Assembly: GCA_022496805.1 (NCBI GenBank)
Contig: CM040085.1
Span: 50,497,811-50,561,810 of the forward strand
Reading direction: 5' to 3'
Origin: Pohlia nutans
Lineage: Eukaryota; Streptophyta; Bryopsida; Bryales; Mniaceae
Length of the DNA stretch: 64,000 nt
Positions 47,800 through 59,823 of this stretch are shown in pieces. The notes beneath the pieces were generated by a model, which worked only from the letters and a program-made list of their open reading frames with translations, was not told where the DNA came from and did not search any database. The translations under genes and the position numbers were made by a program. The stretch's first letter is position 1; every line of letters begins with the position of its first letter.

Positions 47800-48386
47800 T
47801 TAACCCCTAAACGTCCCAGGGTGTCCCCAAAATTGACAGTTTGAGAGAAATCATTATAAAGTGCTATCTAGAAGAATATTTCGGAATTGTTATACAAATG
47901 AAAGTTGTAGATATTGAATTTTAGGTTCCATCCATACGGTTAGATTCACCAATGCCATCACTGATATTTTATTATAAAATTTCAAAGTTATAATTAAAAT
48001 TTCCTTCTAAATTTGTTTGCAAAAGAAATATTCATATTTTTTGAGTAAAATTTGTTGGAATGGATTCAGAATGAGATACTCTCGAAATGGTGATTTTTTG
48101 AAAATTTTGTGTTACTTCAATTTATAACCTCATTTTAGCAAGCTCACTTTTGAACTAAAGTCAATGCAATTTTGCTTGGTCAACTGCATGACAATACTTC
48201 CACACTTGTAATTTAAAAAAAAAATGTACCCTAGTAACATCAAATCTAACCATTAGATAGAGCAACAACTTCATAAAGTATTTTCAAAAAATTGAATGAG
48301 TTTCATCCATGAAGTAATGTGAGTGTAGTGTGAGTTGGAATCTGTTCGTCGTCCAGAAACTGGACGCTGGGACGTTTAGGGGTTAA
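47800..48386. mobile_element. piggyBac-type MITE, perfect ends, TSD TTAA
   Basis: TTAA then CCCCTAAACGTCCCAG on the left; CTGGGACGTTTAGGGG then TTAA on the right, a perfect 16-bp inverted terminus. This is the cleanest member of the family in the window. Confidence 0.85.
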
Positions 48387-48429
48387 TCTTTCACCTTTCA
48401 ATTCTTGGGCGGGTGCATCTCATATGCAG

Positions 48430-48441
48430 GCTTGTTAAAAA

Positions 48442-48481
<40 letters not shown>

Positions 48482-48560
48482 GTAGTAATAATAATAATAA
48501 TAATCATAATCATAATAATCATAATGATAATCATAATCATAATAATATAGTAGTAGTAGC
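48430..48560. repeat. ATT / AAT trinucleotide microsatellite
   Basis: A run of ATT repeats followed by AAT repeats, so the two halves can pair. Imperfect ATAATC units follow. Confidence 0.9.
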
Positions 48561-48620
48561 TCTTAAAAAAATTGCACATGCAGAAAACACAAATGCATTG
48601 GAAAAATTCAAGAACACTCT

Positions 48621-49478
48621 TTAATCCCTAAACATCCCCACCAAGGCATTTTTTTTCATTTTCATTAAATGCCAAAGTGGCAATATAAAAAGGTTAAGAG
48701 GTGCTCTACATTTCAACATTCATCCACATATTGGATAGAAAATATCACATATAAATTTGTATTGTTTGCATTCACAATTTGGCAATTTCGTCCCAAATAT
48801 TTTCTTAATTTGAAGTTTTATGGCAATAAACTTCATGGTTTTTGGCCATTTTTTAGCTTGATTATTTTTTACTAGTGCAATCTGGCAAAATTTCACCCAA
48901 AATAAGTGCAATGGTCCTCATCCCTCTCCAGATTGGGAGAATTTCAAAAATGTCTTATAAAATGTAGCTAAGAGGAATATTTTGAAATTGATATATGAAT
49001 AAAAGTTGTAAATTATGAATTTTTCATTCTACTCATACGATTAGATCTATAATTGTTGTCACCAATATTTCTATATAAAATTTGAAATTTGAAATTTGAA
49101 ATTCTTTTGTAATTGGATTACGAATAAGATATTGACAATTTGTACATGAATTTGTTGTGATTGGTTGAAATGTAATACTCTAAGTGTGGTGATTTTTGGA
49201 AAGTTTTTGGTTGCTTAATTCTATGAGTTGACTTTTTAAAAGCACTCTTACATTGAAATTAACCTTCAAAATTTTGGGTGAATCACTACAACATAAAATG
49301 AGGCATAAAAATTTCACAAATCATCCCCTTTCTGATATGATCACACATGCATGAAATTAACTTCCCATAAAATATATAGTAAAATATCCACTCTGCAAAA
49401 AGCCAATGACAGATGAGAAAATTGTGTCTGATTCTATACATTGTCCACTTTCTGGACGGTTGGACGTTTAGGAGTCAA
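48621..49478. mobile_element. piggyBac-type MITE, diverged
   Basis: TTAA then TCCCTAAACATCCCC on the left; GGACGTTTAGGAG then TCAA on the right. Same family as 47800-48386, with decayed ends. Confidence 0.6.
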
Positions 49479-51354
49479 CCCTTTGACGCGCTTGCATCCA
49501 TATAACGGACAACAAACAAATTGTAACCTTTCTCTTAACTACATCTTGTACAATTTTCCATCCATCCAAGTTTTCCTTGGTTTTTGTGCTAGTTTACTAC
49601 CATTTTGTATGATATGGATCTTCAAGATAAGATATTGTGATTTTTCTTTAAATGAACGAAACAAGGTTATGTCAAGATTCATTCTTAGTTCAAAAATTGA
49701 GACTTTAACAATGATTTTCCAAAATAAACATTGAATTAGGAATTTTTGCACTTGGGGGTATGACAATGCACTTCTCGCTCGTCAAACAAAAATGAACCTC
49801 TTTTGAAATTGCAAGAGGGTATAATTTCGGTACTCGTGGATTTTACGGGCCGGGACTTGGCGAAGTGTTAAAGTGAGATTTTGGGGGTTTCAACTTACTC
49901 CAAACATGCAAATTTGGTCACACATGCATTAAATGTTGCACTGGTAAATCATTTACTACAAAACAATGTATTTAAGGGGTAGTAGAAAACATGCTAGGGC
50001 CCCTAGAGGTTAGGGGCATTCAAATTTCTTGTTGGATCCCAAGATTAATAATGAAAGTAGCTAAATTTAGCACATTTTGCAATGCACACACGAAGTTGTT
50101 GTAGATTTCCGCGATTTGAAAGCAAATAGAACAATATGGTCTCTAGGGATTATTGGCCTTGAAATTCCATTTTGGGGTTTTTTAAATTGTAAATGCGATT
50201 TAAAAAATGTAGTTGTTCAGTTATGAAAGTCTAAATTTCACTTAGATTTGTTAAATGCAAACCTCAAGCCCAAAATTGAGCGTCTACGACTTCGAAGCCC
50301 CCAATATTTAATGTTCGGTGCTATGAATTCAAAGCATGAGCTGCTAAATTTTATTTTATTTCCCAAAACTTCTAATAAATGTAGACTATTCAATGTTGAT
50401 CATGGGACCCCTTCAAAGATTAGAGCGCTACTTGAAGAGCGACAGTTGGAAAACGAGACAAGAGAGGAAGTTGAAATTTAGTCCTCTGAGATGATTCTTG
50501 AGACTCAAAATGTGGACTAATAGTACGGATCGAGAAAGTACTTAAGGGAGAACCCTTTAATGTAGTAGGATAGTGCAAATATTATTTATTTTATTGTGCA
50601 TGTCTTCATTTTTATATGAAATGAAGCATTTTGTTGTGATTTTCTATTAGATAGTAATAAAACAATATTGAACATTATGTTTAATTTTCTTTTAATACAT
50701 GGAAAATTTGATATGAATGAATGTGCTGTTGCTATTTAAAGATGAGAATATATGAAATTTCAGGGAGGTAAAGTTTCAGAAAAGTGCAAATTTTGCACCA
50801 TCATGGCCATCAGACAATGCACTTGGCCAAGTGAAAAAATTGCTAATTCAATGTTAATATATAGAATCAAATCATGGAAATTATACCATCTCATAGTGAA
50901 TATTATTCCAAATTTGTTTTTTTTTTTTTGAATAATTTTTTTGTTAATTTGGGATTTTAAAGTGAATTTCAAAAGAAAACCTTGCACGATTAATTAAAAA
51001 CTATTAATAAAATTTTGATAAATCCAACCGTAGGGATGTAATCTACAAACCCTAAACTAAGATGTACTACAAAATGTGACTTCCATAACTTTGATGAAGT
51101 TTATCCCAAAAAAGAAAATAAAAAATATGATGTTCAAATATTATCCATACAATCAACTTTCCAAAAATATAGAAGCAATTAACTTAAAATTCACCAAAAT
51201 TAAATTTTGTGTTTTTAGAATATGAATTTTGGTATTATTGGTTGGAATTGTATTTTTCATTCAAGAAGCAAAAATAAGCAAAAGAAATGATGAAAAGAAC
51301 AACATTTATTCTCCAAATAGTAAAATTTGTAACACTAGAGGTTTTTGTCTTTGA
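49479..51354. other. No supportable gene
   Basis: AT-rich DNA. A 77-codon ORF at 50248-50481 has ordinary composition and charged C-terminus but no family or context support. Confidence 0.5.
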
Positions 51355-51533
51355 AACATTCTCCTAGGAGGAGTTTGACTTGAATTGGCATAATTCAAAT
51401 TGGGTTGGAAAGTAGACTTGATTTCTATTAGAAGATAATTTTAATTTATTCAAAAATTTATTTTTTTGGCCTTGGGCAGGTCCTAGAAAAGTATAGCGAC
51501 CACAAAATGGTCTCTTGGGCTCTTGGGGGTTAA
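51355..51533. repeat. Dispersed repeat, second copy of 18370-18554
   Basis: CTAGGAGGAGTTTGACTTG through GGTCTCTTGGGC to GGGGGTTAA, about 80 percent similar by eye to the copy at 18.4 kb. Confidence 0.7.
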
Positions 51534-51559
51534 AACTTGATCAATTATTTATTTAACCC

Positions 51560-52475
51560 TTAACCCCTAAAGGACCATTTTCATCCCTAAATTTTTATCA
51601 CTTCTTGTGATGTTTTCAAGAACGTAGTTGTATCTCTCAATTTGTATTTATGTAGAAAAATTCACCGTTGAAGCTCAAAGAGAACTTAGTCATGAGATTG
51701 TATATCAATTTTCAAGACAATCTACCGTATATATTACATGATTATAAGGTTTGATCATGCGTTGTTTTTTGAGATTTTTGAGGAAAATCACCAAGTCATT
51801 CACTGCAAACATTCTCATGAATTCTAGAATCATGATAAGCATTTGAAATTTTGGAGGCATACAAAGATGTATTGTCTCTAGGTGCTCATAAACAATTGTA
51901 TTCTAAAACTAAATACAACAACAATGATTGATTCCATAAGATTGATGATTGGGTGAAGTGACTTGTTGTTGGCTGGATGAGCCGATGTTTATAATTGTTG
52001 TTAATTGTTACATTGCATAAAATGTGTATAAAATTTCAAAAAGATGTTTGGAATATTCCAAAATAATATAAAATATATAGAAAATATTCCAAAGATTCTA
52101 AAAATATTCCATTAAAAATATTTTGATTTTTTTTTCGTAATTATTATATAGTGTTAATGATGTAGTAATGGCAAATGTTTTACATAATGTACACTTCTTT
52201 TTTTAGATAAATCTGACATCCTAGTGTAAAAACGCCCTCTAGGTCATCAACCTCCCTAACTGCCATCTCCTAAATTCACTTGCGTTGACGTTTTAGTTTT
52301 TTCCCGCCATATCGATCAACATAACTGCACATCTTGAAAGATTTTGGTGTTTGTGTAACAGACATCTACAATTCTCTAGTTAACATTAAGTCAAAATTAT
52401 AGAATCCAAATAAGTTATTAAAGAAATAAAATTATTCTTGGACACAATGTGTCTCTATGGGCCTTTAGGGATTAA
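51560..52475. mobile_element. piggyBac-type MITE, ~0.9 kb, TSD TTAA
   Basis: TTAA then CCCCTAAAGGACCATTTT on the left; TATGGGCCTTTAGGGA then TTAA on the right. The terminus differs from the CGTCCCAG subfamily after the first eight bases. Confidence 0.65.
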
Positions 52476-55435
52476 AGGACACAGAGTATGCTTTCCCGAT
52501 TCCATACCCAAAATCTCTATTAAACTCAATTTTAAGAATGATTCTCTATTTAATTTACTTTCGTTCTATTCTAAAAAAGTATAGATCCCTCAAATGTGCT
52601 CGGTTTGGCATTTATAAAAAGTTCCCATTTGGTGCAATAGAGTAGAAGTTATCAGCAGAATTCTCCCAAAATACTATCAAGTCCATAGGGCTTACATTGT
52701 CCTTTAATCCTAAACCGTCTTGACGTTCATATTTTGGACATTTCTTGGGTTGCTTTCACTTTAAAAGAGCTGTAACTTTTGCATATAGTGTCTAATTTCA
52801 ATGAACTCCCTAGACACATCCAATGCCTCCGAACCAGAGTAACTACTGGACTCCTGCCTCTTAGAATTACCAGTAGTCAAACCATAAGGGCTAGAAAAAA
52901 AAAAAACTAGTGAGGGAAGAAACAAGGGCCACAAGACTGAGGAGGGACGAAGTGAGGAGCACAAGACCAATGAAGGAAGAAGCAAGGGACATCCAATGAA
53001 AAAGAAGATTACAGCGACATGTGCAAGGGCCCCCAAAATCACGAAGATAAAAAATTTAAAAAATGATGAGGACTTTTTCCTTCATTTTCTTGCCCTTACA
53101 ATTTTGGCAGTAGTAGAGGAGCATCAAGGATAAAGCATTGGCAAAGAAGGTTGGTCGGGGGGCATTTTAGCATTTAAGCATTAAATTTGCCCAAACCAAG
53201 ATTAGAGTTGGTAATGGACTCTGTGGAGGGATTCTAGCACACGAAGGGGAAGAAGATGGATGAGAAGACATGCTTTATCAAAGCCAAAGTCAGGGGGGTA
53301 GAGGTAGAAATTAATGATGTCACGATCAAGGAGGCATTGGGAATCAAGAGCAACATCATATCACACATGAAGGCCAACTTGGAGTTTGGTCCCAAGTATA
53401 TGGCCATGTTTAGAGTGTCTACCCAACACTACAGTATGGATGGGACCAATATGAAGGGATTTTCTAGTCGGTACTGGGACATAATCAAGTCGTTAGTGGA
53501 GCTAATGTGCGTGAAGAAGAAGTCCTCTCAAGACAGCAACGAACTATAGGAGAACATATACGAGGCGGAGAAGAATGATAGCTACAACTAGGATTTTCTT
53601 GTACTGTCCAGCCTCATGCGGATGCTAATCTAAATGCACACTAGCCCTATGCGCGAGATCAACAGAACAAAGTTAATTGACATCTTACTGGAGAAATAGT
53701 TCCCCAATGACGAAGAATATGTCGAGTGGGCACGCGAAGTCTAGGAGGAAAGTGAAGAGCAGGAGGATAGCCTCAAAATTCTTCACACCGCCTTGAAAGA
53801 GACAACAAAATCAGACCCACCCATGGGCCATGCTAGTAGTAGGAAATGGAAAGGGCAACATTGAGATAAAGTAGCCTTAGAGGGCTATAAGTCTGATGGT
53901 GACTTCGAGGCCCCGGTTTCTACTGGTGGCCATAAGGGCCAGTCTTCATCTTTGGAAGAACTAGTTTCTTGTAGGCCAAAGACAAAGAAGAGGTTGAACC
54001 CCTCAGAGCAATCCAAGGAATTGAAGAGGAGTTTGAAGAAACTTAAGACCACGGAGGAACAACCACAATGCAAGACCTATACATTTGAAAAAAATTCAAG
54101 GCAAGAAAGGGCTGCTAGTTGGTACAGCAGTTGCATGCAAAATAATAATAATAGTAATAATAATAATAAACAATTATTACAAATTAAAAAAAAAACTCGA
54201 ATTTCAGCCATGTCAGATTTGACATTTTTTTGCAAGCATGCATGTATGCAATTGCTGCACCGACTCGCAGCCTTTTTTTGCCCTCAAATTTTTTCTAATG
54301 ACCTCGGAGTCTTTAGGCTCTTGAGGTGATTTCGGGTTCACAAAGAATCCAAGGTGGTACAAAGAGGAAGGCGACCTAGAAGGTACCGAAGAAAGTGGTG
54401 CAGAGACGAGAGAATGGAGTTGATAAGATATGACGACTACCTAGTGGAGAATAGGAGGTGTGCATGTTGAGTTTGGATGGAACAACCAAGGAGGACATAC
54501 TCGAGTCAAAGGAACTAGGAGTACTATGCCTAGAAGCCATGGCAGAATCCTTCTAATAAGACAAGATGATGGTGTGGAGGTCACAAAGGAGTTAGACCTC
54601 TAAGTAATGGAGGCCGGTCTGAGGCGTCTAAAATCAAGAAGCTGCACCAACAGAGAGAGAAGATTTAGCTCAACCAAGAGGAATAACTCCTTAAGCGGAA
54701 GAGGCTGGAGGACCAAATCTTGGAGTTGACTACCCAACATCAAACTAAGCAGTAGGAGCATGATTGTAAAGTCTAGCAATTGGCTAGTGTCGACGAGGTT
54801 TGAATCCAGTGCATGGAGTTGGAGACTAAGGTCAGCACTAAATTCTCGGATTTTAACCAGCTAGCTTTGGAGAATCACCAGCTGAAGTTCTGAGTGCTGG
54901 TGGCGAAGGTTAAGAGTTCCACAGCCAGTCGGGGCAACTCAAGCACCTACTCTCTACGTCCAAGAAAAAAAAGTCGATGAGATTACGGCGTATAAAGTGG
55001 ATTATAATTGGCATGAGCGATACTTACATCGGATGACAGATGCTCATACTTCTTTTGTGTACTGGTCGGATGAGGAGCCGAAAGAGGAGATCGAGACGGG
55101 TTGAAAAGACGAGCCCATTTCAGTAGAGGAGGTTTGGGGCTCATGCGGCATCGAAGAGAACAACTCCGAGTTAGAATCCGATACAGAGGAAGAAGGCCTT
55201 ACACCGGGAATGGGTCCCAAAAAGGCAAGGTCTTCTAGTGCTACCTTTGATTGGGGTCAGAGCTATCACATTCATAGTGGGGGATATTGGGATAGCATGG
55301 ATGGGTATCCGACAAGAATGGATGCTAGGAGAGTAGGAGGTGAGCCATCGCAAGCACCAACAGGACAATACATGCCCTCTTCAGAGGGGCAGTGCCAAAG
55401 GGCAGTTTCTCTTTGGGTATGTCTCGGGAGGGCAT

Positions 55436-55693
55436 TATTGAAGGTAGAGAAGATTGCACAAGGCACACACACAAACACAAGGAATGCGTAGAAAGAGATG
55501 ATCTTTACTCAAAGGCCTTCCACCTTAAGTAGTGTACACTAGGAAGTCACCATGGACAAACCATATGGGATAACTCATCACAAGGACACTCTAGAGATCA
55601 GTCCATGCCTAACCCCTCCTCCCACACACCATTATTTAGCACCCGTACGTCTTTGGCTTCTAGCAATACTACGTTGCATCAATTACCTCAATA
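55436..55693 (-). repeat. Copia 3' LTR
   Basis: It begins TATTGAAGGTAGAG and ends TACCTCAATA on the plus strand. Ends are TATTG/CAATA instead of the plain TG/CA. The last codons of pol and its stop lie inside it. Confidence 0.95.
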
Positions 55694-58600
55694 CTCCCAC
55701 TTTGCGTAGAGCCAAAGCCTCTAAGTCCAAATGCTATTACTAATCGTTGGTGTCGGTCTCTACAAAGACCCTTTGTGAGCACATCCGCCACCATGTGCTC
55801 CGTTGGGCAATACTCCAAATGTATAACTCCCAATTCCAACTTCTCCCGAATGAAGTGGTATTGCACATCAATGTGCTTCGTGCGTGAATGATGTGTAGGG
55901 TTCTTTGCAAGTGAAATGCACCCTTGGTTGTCACACATAATCGTTGTAGCCTCACCTTGTGTGCAACCCACATCCACCATTAGTTGCCTCAACCAAATGG
56001 CCTCCTTCGTGGCATGGCTCGTAGCCATGTACTCGGCCTCCACCGTTGATGTCGCCGTGGTTTGTTGCCGCTTGCTATTCCACGACACCGCTCCCGATCC
56101 GACCTTGAACATGTAGCCCGTTGTCGATCTTCGATCGCTCGTGTCTCCCGCGTAGTCCGCGTCACAATAGCCGCTCAACACAATGTCTTTGCCTCCAAGA
56201 CACAACTTCACATCGCTTGTGCCCCTCAAATAACGCATGATCCTCTTGACCGTCATCCAATGCATCGAGCCCGGTCTCGCCATGTGTTGACTCACCACGC
56301 TAATTGGATACGCAAGGTCGGGCCGTGTCGCAATCATCGCATACATCAACGACCCCACCGCTTGCTTGTATGGCACCTCCGCCATCGATTTAGCCTCCAT
56401 CGCATACTCCTCCTCCGAAAGCTTGACGAGCTTGGAGTTTGCATCCAACGGTGTTGCCACGGGCTTACAATCCTCCATCCCGAATCTCTTGAGCACGTCC
56501 ATCACATACTTGCCTTGACTCATGGTGATAGTGCGTGTAGCCCTATCACGCACAAACTCAACACCAAGACAAAAGTGCAATTCTCCAAGATCACTCATCT
56601 CGTACTCTCTCTCAAACATGCCTTTTAATGCATTCATTAAACTCATGAGGCTTGCAAGAATGATCAAATCATCAACATATATGATCACAATCACCACATT
56701 TTGCCCCTCTTGCATGAAGTAGAGACTATGATCCGCAATGCTCCTAGTAAACCCGTGTGCAAGCAAGAACGTGTCAATCTTTTGGTACCACGCTCTTGGA
56801 GATTGTTTCAACCCATACAATGATTTTTGCAACTTACAAACAAGGTGCTCTTTACCTTGTTGCACAAACCCCTCAGGTTGCACCATGTAGATGTCCTCCT
56901 CTAAATCGCCATTCAAAAATGCGGTCTTCACATCCATTTGATGCATCTCCAAGTCCAAGGCCGCTCCAATGGCAAGAATGCATCGAATGGTGGTGAACTT
57001 GGCCACGGGAGCAAATGTCTCGTGAAAGTCCACCCCATGCACTTGCGCGAACCCCTTGGCTACTAATCTTGCCTTGTGACGCACAACAATACCCGAAACA
57101 TCCCTCTTTGTCCGAAACACCCATTTGCAACCAATGGGGTTGCGATCCTTTGGATTGGGAGTTAATTGCCACGTACCGTTAGCAATTAGAGAGTCGTACT
57201 CCTCTTGCATGGCGCGCTCCCACTTGACCGCATCCTCACCTTGCATGGCTTCTCGAATGGTCAATGGACCATCCGATAATGCCACATTCGCATGCTCGTC
57301 CTCCACTTGAGGGAAGATGTGGTTCTTCCACCATTCTCCAGGTGGCTTGCGCGATCTCTCAGGGTACCGCCGCTCGCTTGAAGAAACTTGCTCCTCTTGC
57401 GTGCCCTTTGCGCCATTCTTGGCCTTTGAGCTCGATGGCGCTTCAACAACCTCCGTGTCGCCAGCTTCGTCATCACCGTCATCATCACCTACATCAACAA
57501 CACTAGGAGACTTGGAGGGTGTGTCCACCAAAACGTCTCCACTACTCCCACTTGGACCAACCTCCAAAAGAGCCTCCATCGTAGACTCCTCACAAAATGT
57601 CACATCACGTGACCGAATGATCTTCCTCGTGTCCACCGACATGAGTCTATACGCCTTGGTACCTTCACAATACCCAAGAAACACACATTTCAAGGCCTTA
57701 GCCTCGAGTTTCGTCCTCCGTTCGTCGGGAACCTTCGCATATGCAATGCATCCGAAGATGCGCATGTGTGCAACACATGGTTGCCTCCCACTCCACGCTT
57801 GCTCCGGCGTCATGCCTTCAACCGCGCTTGTTGGACACCGATTGCGTGTGTATACCGCATTCACCACCGCTTCCGCCCAAAGGTCCAACTTCAAGTTTTG
57901 AGCGTGCAACATGCTCCTCGCCATCTCTACAATGGTGCGATTTGCGCGCTCCGCAACTCCATTTTGTTGAGGCGTGTACGGGGCCGAAGTTTGGCGTGCG
58001 ATGCCTTCATTCTTCAAAAGCTCGTCAAATTTCTTGGACATGTACTCGCCGCCATTGTCCGACCGAAACACCTTGATCTTCAACTCGGATTGGTTCTCCA
58101 CCAATGTCTTGAACTCCTTGAACTTCTCAAAGCACTCACTCTTGGCTTTGATTGGGTAGAGCCATATCTTCCTTGAAAAATCATCGATGAAGGTCACAAA
58201 GTACTTGCAACCTCCCATCGATGTGGTCTTCATGGGGCCACACACATCCGAATGCACGATCTCCAAAACTTTTGTGGCCCGTGTCGCCCCTTCACCCGCA
58301 AATGGCAACCGTTGTTGCTTGCCTTCAATGCAACCTTCACACGTGAATGTAGAAACATCCACTTTCAATTGATGAAGATCCATACCGCTTACCATGCCGC
58401 GTAGTGTCTTCACACTCTTGATGTTCAAATGGCCAAGTCGACGATGCCACAACGCCAACTTGTCGTCCTTCAAGTTTGAATGCGCCAACGCCGCCGATTC
58501 CTTCGAATGCACCTTGGAGAACTTGATGTGGTACAAGCCCTCGTGTTCTTCAATGATGGCCACCTCATCTCGACTCGGTGACAACACATAACACCCCTTA

Positions 58601-59196
58601 TCACTAAACTCTACTCTCAAGTGCTTTGCCACTAGTTGCCTCACCGATAGTAAATTTGCCGTTAGTTTGGGAACGTGGAGGACATCTTGGATAGTGATTG
58701 TCTTCACACGACCCCTCACCTCGGTGTCTACAACAATTTGGCCCTTGCCAACGGCCTCAAGCACCGTATCATCTCCCAAAATCACTCTCCTTGGATTAAT
58801 GAGAGCATACGAATGAAAACAAGTTTTATGTGGTGACATGTGGCTTGTAGCCCCCGAATCAACAATCCAATCACTCGTACTACCATTGCACGATACATTG
58901 CTTGCCATGTTTGCATACTCATCACCAACCTCAATCCAATCACTCATGCTTGCATCACCCTCGATACCATCACTCATGCTTGCATCACCCTCGATGCCAT
59001 CGCTCATGCTTGCCTCATATCTAGCCGTAAATGCGTACTCATCATCGTCACGAGTTTTAGTGTTGTTTGCACTCTCCCCTTTCTCATCCCTCTTGCGTTT
59101 GAAGCAAAATTTGGCAATGTGGCCCTTCTTACCACAATAGAAGCACACCTTGTCGCTTGAGCTCCCACCGCCTCCATTCTTGAATTGCTTCGCCAC
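55669..59196 (-). CDS. pol: Copia pol polyprotein, 1175 aa
   Basis: Open throughout. Domains in order: CCHC zinc knuckle CFYCGKKGHIAKFC (residues 18-31); aspartic protease DSGATSHM (113-120); GAG-pre-integrase HHCC region WHRRLGHLN with CEGCIEGKQ; integrase core with VCGPM (~317), SDNGGEY (~379) and NGVAERANR (~415); reverse transcriptase with the active site YVDD (~837); RNase H with GYCDADYAGD (~1008) and YMATSHATKEAIWLRQL. The order protease-integrase-RT-RNase H defines Copia. Near residues 62-90 a ten-residue DASMSDGIEG unit is repeated. It is in the same frame as gag, separated only by TGA 59217-59215 and six codons; the Met at 59196 may not be the true start if the stop is read through. 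All catalytic motifs are present, so the enzymes could be active. Confidence 0.95.
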   Translation of the reverse strand: MAKQFKNGGGGSSSDKVCFYCGKKGHIAKFCFKRKRDEKGESANNTKTRDDDEYAFTARYEASMSDGIEGDASMSDGIEGDASMSDWIEVGDEYANMASNVSCNGSTSDWIVDSGATSHMSPHKTCFHSYALINPRRVILGDDTVLEAVGKGQIVVDTEVRGRVKTITIQDVLHVPKLTANLLSVRQLVAKHLRVEFSDKGCYVLSPSRDEVAIIEEHEGLYHIKFSKVHSKESAALAHSNLKDDKLALWHRRLGHLNIKSVKTLRGMVSGMDLHQLKVDVSTFTCEGCIEGKQQRLPFAGEGATRATKVLEIVHSDVCGPMKTTSMGGCKYFVTFIDDFSRKIWLYPIKAKSECFEKFKEFKTLVENQSELKIKVFRSDNGGEYMSKKFDELLKNEGIARQTSAPYTPQQNGVAERANRTIVEMARSMLHAQNLKLDLWAEAVVNAVYTRNRCPTSAVEGMTPEQAWSGRQPCVAHMRIFGCIAYAKVPDERRTKLEAKALKCVFLGYCEGTKAYRLMSVDTRKIIRSRDVTFCEESTMEALLEVGPSGSSGDVLVDTPSKSPSVVDVGDDDGDDEAGDTEVVEAPSSSKAKNGAKGTQEEQVSSSERRYPERSRKPPGEWWKNHIFPQVEDEHANVALSDGPLTIREAMQGEDAVKWERAMQEEYDSLIANGTWQLTPNPKDRNPIGCKWVFRTKRDVSGIVVRHKARLVAKGFAQVHGVDFHETFAPVAKFTTIRCILAIGAALDLEMHQMDVKTAFLNGDLEEDIYMVQPEGFVQQGKEHLVCKLQKSLYGLKQSPRAWYQKIDTFLLAHGFTRSIADHSLYFMQEGQNVVIVIIYVDDLIILASLMSLMNALKGMFEREYEMSDLGELHFCLGVEFVRDRATRTITMSQGKYVMDVLKRFGMEDCKPVATPLDANSKLVKLSEEEYAMEAKSMAEVPYKQAVGSLMYAMIATRPDLAYPISVVSQHMARPGSMHWMTVKRIMRYLRGTSDVKLCLGGKDIVLSGYCDADYAGDTSDRRSTTGYMFKVGSGAVSWNSKRQQTTATSTVEAEYMATSHATKEAIWLRQLMVDVGCTQGEATTIMCDNQGCISLAKNPTHHSRTKHIDVQYHFIREKLELGVIHLEYCPTEHMVADVLTKGLCRDRHQRLVIAFGLRGFGSTQSGSIEVIDAT
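55694..55706 (-). promoter_or_regulatory. Copia polypurine tract
   Basis: On the minus strand AAAGTGGGAG directly precedes the 3' LTR and lies within the pol reading frame. Confidence 0.8.
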
Positions 59197-59214
59197 GAGT
59201 GCCGCTCCATCTTC

Positions 59215-59823
59215 TCAAGACTCGTTCTCCTTTCGCCGCGAAAGCTCGTGCAACAACCGTGAGGTCACATAGTCCAATGTGAGCTCCGTAATGGGTCTTG
59301 ACTCCATCGCCACGATGAGGTACTCGTATGATGATGGAAGGCTCTCCAAAAGTGTCATCACGATGTCACCATCCGTAACCGACACGTCGCAACCGTTGAG
59401 TTGATCCGCGAGAGCTTTGACCTTGTTGATGTGCGCCAACATGTCATCTTCTTCGCCCATCTTGATGGTGAAGAACTTGCGCCTCAAAAACAAAATGTTG
59501 GCCAATGTTTTCGCTTCGTGAATGTTGCAAAGCTTGGACCATGCTTCCGCGGGTGTCTTGCACGAACGAATGTGCGCAAGTTGCGAATCCGCGAGGTTGA
59601 GTGCCAAAATGGCAAATGCCTTCTTCTCCCTCCTCGTGTACGCTTGCATGATCCTAGGATCCGTAGAAGAGAATGGAGGTTCCTCACTACCCTCGACAAT
59701 CTCCCACAACTCCTTCTCGGCCATCACCATCTCCATTTTGAATTTCCACAAGTGGAAATTCACCCCATCGAACTTGTCCACGACCTTGGGACCCTCACCC
59801 TCAAAAGATGCCATGATCCTCAC
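59215..59823 (-). CDS. gag: Copia gag, ~199-202 aa
   Basis: UBN2/Retrotran_gag_2-type capsid protein: FDGVNFHLWKFKMEMVM near the N-terminus, then LALNLADSQLAHIRSCKTPA, AWSKLCNIHEAKTLANILFL and FFTIKMGEEDDMLAHINKVK. The likely start is the second Met (59814, MASFEGEGP). It ends KENES-TGA. The nucleic-acid-binding knuckle is on the pol side of the stop, so without read-through gag lacks it. Confidence 0.92.
   Translation of the reverse strand: MRIMASFEGEGPKVVDKFDGVNFHLWKFKMEMVMAEKELWEIVEGSEEPPFSSTDPRIMQAYTRREKKAFAILALNLADSQLAHIRSCKTPAEAWSKLCNIHEAKTLANILFLRRKFFTIKMGEEDDMLAHINKVKALADQLNGCDVSVTDGDIVMTLLESLPSSYEYLIVAMESRPITELTLDYVTSRLLHELSRRKENES

Noticed and set aside
53256..55104. Stop-codon reassignment (TAG/TAA read as Gln)
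   Set aside because: TGA is also used where Arg fits, and the intact Copia and orphan ORF in the same window end at normal stops with standard code. Decay is simpler.
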